Assembly: GCA_031553195.1 (NCBI GenBank)
Contig: JAVBLV010000115.1
Location: 1 to 9,699, forward strand
Source: JAVBLV01 sp031553195
GTDB lineage: Bacteria > Bacteroidota > Bacteroidia > Bacteroidales > P3
DNA: 9,699 nt
Direction: 5' to 3'
Both the position numbers and the translations under genes were made by a program. The notes beneath the pieces were generated by a model. It had not been told where the DNA came from. It made no database searches and saw only the letters and a list, made by a program, of their open reading frames with translations. Each line of letters opens with the position of its first letter. The first letter of the stretch is position 1. This document shows positions 6,701 through 9,699 of the stretch, one piece after another.

Positions 6701-7528
6701 GATCAAAAACAAGAATCTATAACACAAGTAGAAATACGCGATATAATTAATGAATTTGTAATAAAATATCCGTTAGAAAACATTACAATCAAAGATGTTC
6801 CGTTTATTGTCGATCCTGTTGTAAAAAGCAAAGTCTTAGAACGTTTAAAACAATTTGGCGAAGACCATAAAACAGCGTGGAAAAATCTTGCTGAAAATCC
6901 ATTGTGGCAAAATGAGCAGAAGAAAATTCCGATAAAACGTATTCGGCTTTTTACGGGAATAGATTCATCTAGCGTAGTTCCTATAAAAGTAATTGATGAG
7001 AGTTGGGGTATTGAATATGAAAAATATGTAAAACCGGGAAATAATCACCATATTGCTGTGTATAAAGACAAAGACGGAAAATTACAAGAACATGTCGTTA
7101 CATTTTGGCATGTTGTTGAACGGAAAAAATATGGATTCCCCGTAATTATCAAAGAGCCGGAAAAAATATGGTCAGAAATTTTTGAGAAAGACAGAGAATT
7201 ACCCCAAAATTTTTTAGATAATCTACCTTTGGAAGGTTGGGAATTCTGTTATAGCATGCAGCAAAATGAGTCCTTTATTTTTAATATGCAGAAGGAAGAT
7301 GTGATAACAGCTATTGAAAGCAAAGATTATAACATGCTTTCCAAAAATATTTTCAGAGTCAGAAAGTTATCATCAGGTGCTTATTGGTTTAACCAACAAT
7401 ATGAGACCTCGCCACGAGAGAGTTTACAAGATAAAAAAGCTAATCGTTGCGTTCAGGCAAGTTTAAACAGCATGAGTGGCATTAAAGTAAAAATCACATT
7501 ATTAGGCGAGATTATTTTGAGCGAATAA
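3797..7528 (+). CDS. cas9: Cas9 endonuclease, type II-C-like, all catalytic residues present
   Basis: This 1243-residue RNA-guided DNA nuclease acts with tracrRNA and crRNA. Visible parts: RuvC-I with GIDLG (D12), an Arg-rich bridge helix (about 57-90), the REC lobe (about 91-520), RuvC-II IRIELARE (E540), the HNH domain (about 600-660) with DIEHIIPRS (H624) and N638/N647 matching SpCas9 N854/N863, RuvC-III HHAIDA (H796, D799), then a long wedge/PAM-interacting region that includes GNNHHIAVYKDKDGK and EHVVTFWHVVERK. RuvC and HNH both look active, so this is not a natural dead Cas9. The C-terminal motifs match Bacteroidetes Cas9s. Those I recall are often near 1400 residues, so this one is on the short side, perhaps in REC. 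The ATG at 3797 is the only start that places D12 at its usual distance from the N terminus. No cas1 or cas2 follows; rhuM starts 10 bases after the stop. Base composition is visibly more AT-rich than the ATPase, consistent with acquisition. Subtype assignment rests on resemblance and absence of csn2/cas4 nearby. Confidence 0.97.
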   Translation: MKNDFKKILGIDLGIASIGWALIEADDKTPQKIIDMGVRIIPLTADDEKEFSQGNAITKNQKRTEKRTQRKGLDRYQLRRKALLRLLEEKKMMPNKYLLLELSPLEIWGLRDKALHSKLSLQELGRVWLHLNQRRGYQHSKIDVTDSKQTEYVQTVNARYDYIKSNNQTIGQYFYAELKKYFATEQKITAAFRVKEEVFPRAAYIEEFDKIWEVQQKYHPDLLTDELFEQVRNEIIYYQRKLKSQKGLVNVCEFEGKYYTDKSNPEKQVFSGPKVAPKSSPLFQIEKIWESINNIVVKNRKGEEFPITQEHRQQIFEHLDNNEKLSQTDLFAILGLKKNDGYFTNAMIRRKGLQGNLTKTALAAILGKDHPMLAMSLETMNYEFIDVNTGEVVKRIAISPEVEKAPFYKLWHCIYSLNENDCIKTLVNKLSIEETIARKLTNIDFTKAGFGNKSAKAIRKLLPYLQQGLTYDKAGEKVGYNHSNSITKAENADRKLEKALQLLPKNSLRQPIVEKILNQLINITNALLAEYGEIDEIRIELARELQQSKEERNKAYKAINRRERENKDIVKLLLEHSEFKKKAPSKRDVERYRLWEEFNKVSPYEPHKIISFSEIYNGTYDIEHIIPRSLRFDDSFGNKTLCPRKYNSGESGKNTMTAYDFMSRKRSNEDFESFIACIEQAYSDGRISKTKYENLLRRQEEIREDFISRNINDTRYITRKSKEILTPVCRNIFVTSGIITQRLRSLWGWDEILEYLNLPKYKELGMTFREIYIHNEQEHEREKIEGWTKRDDHRHHAIDALAVACTRQGFIQRINTLNAKHTRDEMFDETKNTQYSEKLNLLDKYLLQYKPFETADILKATADINISFKPGKKTATFSRRLIKAGGKKQLAQSKIIEPRGPLSEESVYGKITRKSSRKVKLNAAFDSNLCKQIIDDNIRQIIGKRLLEFENNPEKAFSNLKKNPIWLDDQKQESITQVEIRDIINEFVIKYPLENITIKDVPFIVDPVVKSKVLERLKQFGEDHKTAWKNLAENPLWQNEQKKIPIKRIRLFTGIDSSSVVPIKVIDESWGIEYEKYVKPGNNHHIAVYKDKDGKLQEHVVTFWHVVERKKYGFPVIIKEPEKIWSEIFEKDRELPQNFLDNLPLEGWEFCYSMQQNESFIFNMQKEDVITAIESKDYNMLSKNIFRVRKLSSGAYWFNQQYETSPRESLQDKKANRCVQASLNSMSGIKVKITLLGEIILSE

Positions 7529-7538
7529 ATCTATAAAA

Positions 7539-8537
7539 ATGACAACTTCTGAAGCTAATAAAATTATCCTTTACACCGCGCCCAATGGAAATATTCGTGT
7601 AGATGTTTATATTGAAGACGAAACGGTTTGGCTTACGCAAAAATCCATTGCAGAATTATTCGGTGTAACCAAATCTACGATTAGCGAACATTTTACCAAT
7701 ATCTTTGAAACTCAAGAATTAAATAGGGAGGCAACTGTTCGGAAATTCCGAACAGTTCAACAAGAAGGTATCCGAAATGTTACAAGGGATGTTGAATTCT
7801 ACAATCTCGACGCTATTATTTCCGTAGGCTATCGTGTCAATTCATCCAAAGCCACGCAATTCCGTATTTGGGCTACGCAAACCCTAAAGGAATATATCAT
7901 TAAAGGATTTGTGCTGGATGATAATCGGTTGAAACAAGGACAGACCTTGTTCGGAAAAGATTATTTTAAAGAATTACTGCTTCGCATTCGCTCCATTCGG
8001 GCAAGCGAACGCCGTATTTATCAACAGATTACTGATATTTTTGCCGAGTGCAGTATTGATTATGACCGAAATTCTGAAATTACCCGGAATTTCTATGCCA
8101 TGGTGCAAAATAAATTCCATTTTGCTATTACCGGACAAACTGCTGCTGAAATTATTTACAAAAAAGCCGACAAGTCCAAAGAAAATATGGGCTTAACCAC
8201 ATGGAAAAATGCGCCGGAAGGACGGATTTTAAAATCGGATGTGATTGTGGCCAAAAACTATTTACAGGAAAACGAAATCAAAACCTTGGAACGAACCGTT
8301 ACCGGTTACTTCGATTATATTGAAGGATTAATAGAACGCGAAAACACATTTACGATGTCTCAATTGGCCGATAGTGTAAACCGTTTCCTTAATTTCAACG
8401 AATATAAAGTGTTGGAAGGAAAAGGGAAAATATCTAAGCTGCAAGCCGATAAGAAAGCGGTTAAAGAATATGACGAATTTAACAAAACCCAAAAAATCAT
8501 TTCAGATTTTGATAAACGAATTAAAGAATTAAAATAA
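7539..8537 (+). CDS. RhuM family protein (Virulence_RhuM)
   Basis: This complete protein of 332 residues is recognised by the family core: an N-terminal helix-turn-helix-like stretch (about 29-56, WLTQKSIAELFGVTKSTISE), STVRKFR-like ATVRKFR (65-71), the hallmark FYNLDAIISVGYRVNS (87-102), then FRIWATQTLKEYIIKGFVLDD (108-128). The C-terminal half is helical and charged, ending in a possible coiled coil (about 290-332). The family is named after a Salmonella pathogenicity island gene. Members are common on mobile elements and near restriction-modification genes, and their molecular role is not settled. The N terminus suggests DNA binding. It begins 10 bases after the cas9 stop and could be co-transcribed with it. 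A perfect 25-base palindrome lies inside it (7733-7757). A link to Cas9 function is not shown by sequence; it may simply be cargo that replaced or displaced cas1-cas2. Confidence 0.9.
   Translation: MTTSEANKIILYTAPNGNIRVDVYIEDETVWLTQKSIAELFGVTKSTISEHFTNIFETQELNREATVRKFRTVQQEGIRNVTRDVEFYNLDAIISVGYRVNSSKATQFRIWATQTLKEYIIKGFVLDDNRLKQGQTLFGKDYFKELLLRIRSIRASERRIYQQITDIFAECSIDYDRNSEITRNFYAMVQNKFHFAITGQTAAEIIYKKADKSKENMGLTTWKNAPEGRILKSDVIVAKNYLQENEIKTLERTVTGYFDYIEGLIERENTFTMSQLADSVNRFLNFNEYKVLEGKGKISKLQADKKAVKEYDEFNKTQKIISDFDKRIKELK
7733..7757. repeat. Perfect 25-base palindrome inside rhuM
   Basis: AACTGTTCGGAA (7733-7744) and TTCCGAACAGTT (7746-7757) are exact reverse complements around a single A. 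It covers the codons of the conserved TVRKFRTV segment, so protein constraint explains part of it, but not the exact symmetry over 12 bases per arm. It could be a protein-binding site or an mRNA hairpin. Confidence 0.75.
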
Positions 8538-8553
8538 TTGTAAGAATACCAAA

Positions 8554-9081
8554 ATGTCAAAAGCAGCAGTAAAGAAAGAGTTAAACAAACTCACAAAAGA
8601 GCAGTTAATTGAGCAGATTTTGGATTTGTATGACAGCAATAAATCTGTGAAAGAATTTTATGAGTTTTATTTAAACCCGTCGAAAGAAAAGGATTTGGTT
8701 GAAAAGTATAAGAAAATCATTATCAAAGAATTTAATGTGGCAAATCCGATGAGTGCAGGACTGCGATATTCGGTGGCCAAAAAAGCCATTACGGAATTTC
8801 GGGCATTAAAAACATCACCGGAATTTCTGGCCGATCTAATGCTAACATTACCTGAGGCTGCATGCGAGTTTACATACAATTATGGCGATATGTCCGAAGC
8901 ATTTTACAACAGTGCGGTCAATAACTTTGAAGCAGCATTAAATTTCATAGCCAAAAGTAATTTATTGAATTATTTTCAAAATCGTTGCGAAAAATGTGTC
9001 AAATATGCATCTGTATGCGGTTATGGTTTTGCTGATGAAATGGCAGATATTTATTACAATTATTATCAAACAAAAATTTAG
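8554..9081 (+). CDS. DUF6155-like protein, function unknown
   Basis: This 175-residue soluble protein starts 16 bases after the rhuM stop. The N terminus (LTKEQLIEQILDLYDSNKSV, about 13-32) and the later EFYLNP (37-42) and ADLMLTLPEAACEF (93-106) fit my recollection of DUF6155 proteins, which are mostly helical and common in Bacteroidetes. There is no signal peptide, membrane segment or clear catalytic motif. Two Cys pairs are visible, C145/C148 (RCEKC) and C155, but they do not form an obvious metal site. The next gene begins three bases after its stop, so the two are almost surely co-transcribed. The family assignment is from memory of the pattern and is moderately sure. Nothing in the sequence ties it to CRISPR function. 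Confidence 0.75.
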   Translation: MSKAAVKKELNKLTKEQLIEQILDLYDSNKSVKEFYEFYLNPSKEKDLVEKYKKIIIKEFNVANPMSAGLRYSVAKKAITEFRALKTSPEFLADLMLTLPEAACEFTYNYGDMSEAFYNSAVNNFEAALNFIAKSNLLNYFQNRCEKCVKYASVCGYGFADEMADIYYNYYQTKI

Positions 9082-9084
9082 ATT

Positions 9085-9699
9085 ATGTCAGAAAAACTAA
9101 CATCAGAAGGTAAATGCCTTTTTTGTGGCAAAACTTTTGCCAAAGCAGGAATCAACAGACACTTGTCAACCCATTTAAAAGAAAAATCAAAAACCGAAAA
9201 ATCCGGTTGTTCTTTCTTGGTAAAAGTAGAAACCGACAAAAGTTGGGGTGCAACGCCGTATTTTTTAAGCCTTTGGGTAGATGGCGAAACTACTATGAAA
9301 ACCATCGACAAATTTCTGCGCGATATTTGGTTAGAATGTTGTGGACACATGAGTAAATTTTATGGCGCCGGTATGGCCAAAAAGGCTCAAGATGTATTTG
9401 AAAAAGGATTTCAATTGGATTATGAATATGATTTTGGAAGTTCTACAAATTTAACTCTTTCAGTTGTTGAAGAATACCCCATAAAAGCCGATAAAAAAAT
9501 TGTATTACTCTCCCGTAACGAACCTCTGAAAATAATGTGCAGCGGTTGTAAGAAAATACCGGCAACTCAAATGTGCTCAGTTTGTTCTTATGAAGAAGAA
9601 GCTATGTTTTGCGACAAATGTTCCGAAAAACATGCCAAAAAATGTGAGGATTTTGCCGACTACGCAGCCATGCCAATTACCAATTCACCACGTATGGGC
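9085..9699 (+). CDS. Zinc-finger protein with C2H2 finger and B-box-like site, 3' end outside window
   Basis: The open frame begins at ATG 9085, three bases after the preceding stop, and continues to the window edge for 205 codons without a stop. An N-terminal finger has C11, C14, H26 and H30 (CLFCGKTFAKAGINRHLSTH, CX2CX11HX3H). A middle part (about 56-130) contains YFLSLWVDGETTMKTIDKFL and YEYDFGSSTNLTL, which faintly recalls the pRiA4b ORF-3 family fold. A second metal-binding cluster carries C152/C155, C164/C167, C176/C179, H183 and C187, arranged like a B-box or MYND-type site. I have seen close relatives annotated as hypothetical proteins in Bacteroidetes but know no function. The C2H2 finger suggests nucleic-acid or protein binding. 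It is the fourth gene in the tight cas9-rhuM-DUF6155 series. Confidence 0.85.
   Translation, partial: MSEKLTSEGKCLFCGKTFAKAGINRHLSTHLKEKSKTEKSGCSFLVKVETDKSWGATPYFLSLWVDGETTMKTIDKFLRDIWLECCGHMSKFYGAGMAKKAQDVFEKGFQLDYEYDFGSSTNLTLSVVEEYPIKADKKIVLLSRNEPLKIMCSGCKKIPATQMCSVCSYEEEAMFCDKCSEKHAKKCEDFADYAAMPITNSPRMG

Overview
The window looks like Bacteroidetes DNA, probably Bacteroidales. The Cas9 belongs to the type II-C-like group typical of that phylum, intergenic DNA is AT-rich, and several promoters fit the Bacteroides pattern TTTG-N19-TAnnTTTG rather than a sigma70 pattern.

Layout. Positions 1-419 hold no intact gene: an inverted repeat (45-84) and a short relic resembling an arylsulfatase (171-290). 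Positions 420-3068 (minus) encode a complete P-type Ca2+-ATPase, a housekeeping transporter. Positions 3069-3796 are a 728-base non-coding region between two divergent genes and are the most interesting part. Positions 3797-7528 (plus) encode a Cas9 with every catalytic residue present. It is followed closely by a RhuM-family gene (7539-8537), a DUF6155-like gene (8554-9081) and a zinc-finger protein gene that runs off the window (9085-9699+). The spacings are 10, 16 and 3 bases, so the four genes could be one transcription unit. No cas1, cas2 or CRISPR array is visible here.

The intergenic region carries, on the minus strand, a compact tracrRNA (about 3390-3456) with a near-ideal Bacteroides promoter (3461-3491), an SpCas9-like nexus and an intrinsic terminator (3386-3416). 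Just upstream of it, on the same strand, is a 13-base repeat-like segment (3512-3524) that pairs along its whole length with the tracrRNA anti-repeat. The 18 bases directly 5' of it (3525-3542), where a guide would lie, match 16 of 18 bases of the plus strand at 3712-3729, immediately upstream of the cas9 promoter. The match is a perfect 10-base block at the PAM-proximal end, two mismatches, then six more matches.

This is the arrangement expected of a Cas9 autoregulatory guide, as known from S. pyogenes tracr-L, Francisella scaRNA and the CreR class of Cas-regulating RNAs. The proposed target also covers the -33 box of a strong leftward promoter (3689-3719) that points toward the guide. My working model is that Cas9, tracrRNA and this crRNA-like RNA bind without cutting between the divergent promoters and tune both cas9 and the RNA itself. 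The sequence matches are seen directly; expression, PAM and function are inference.
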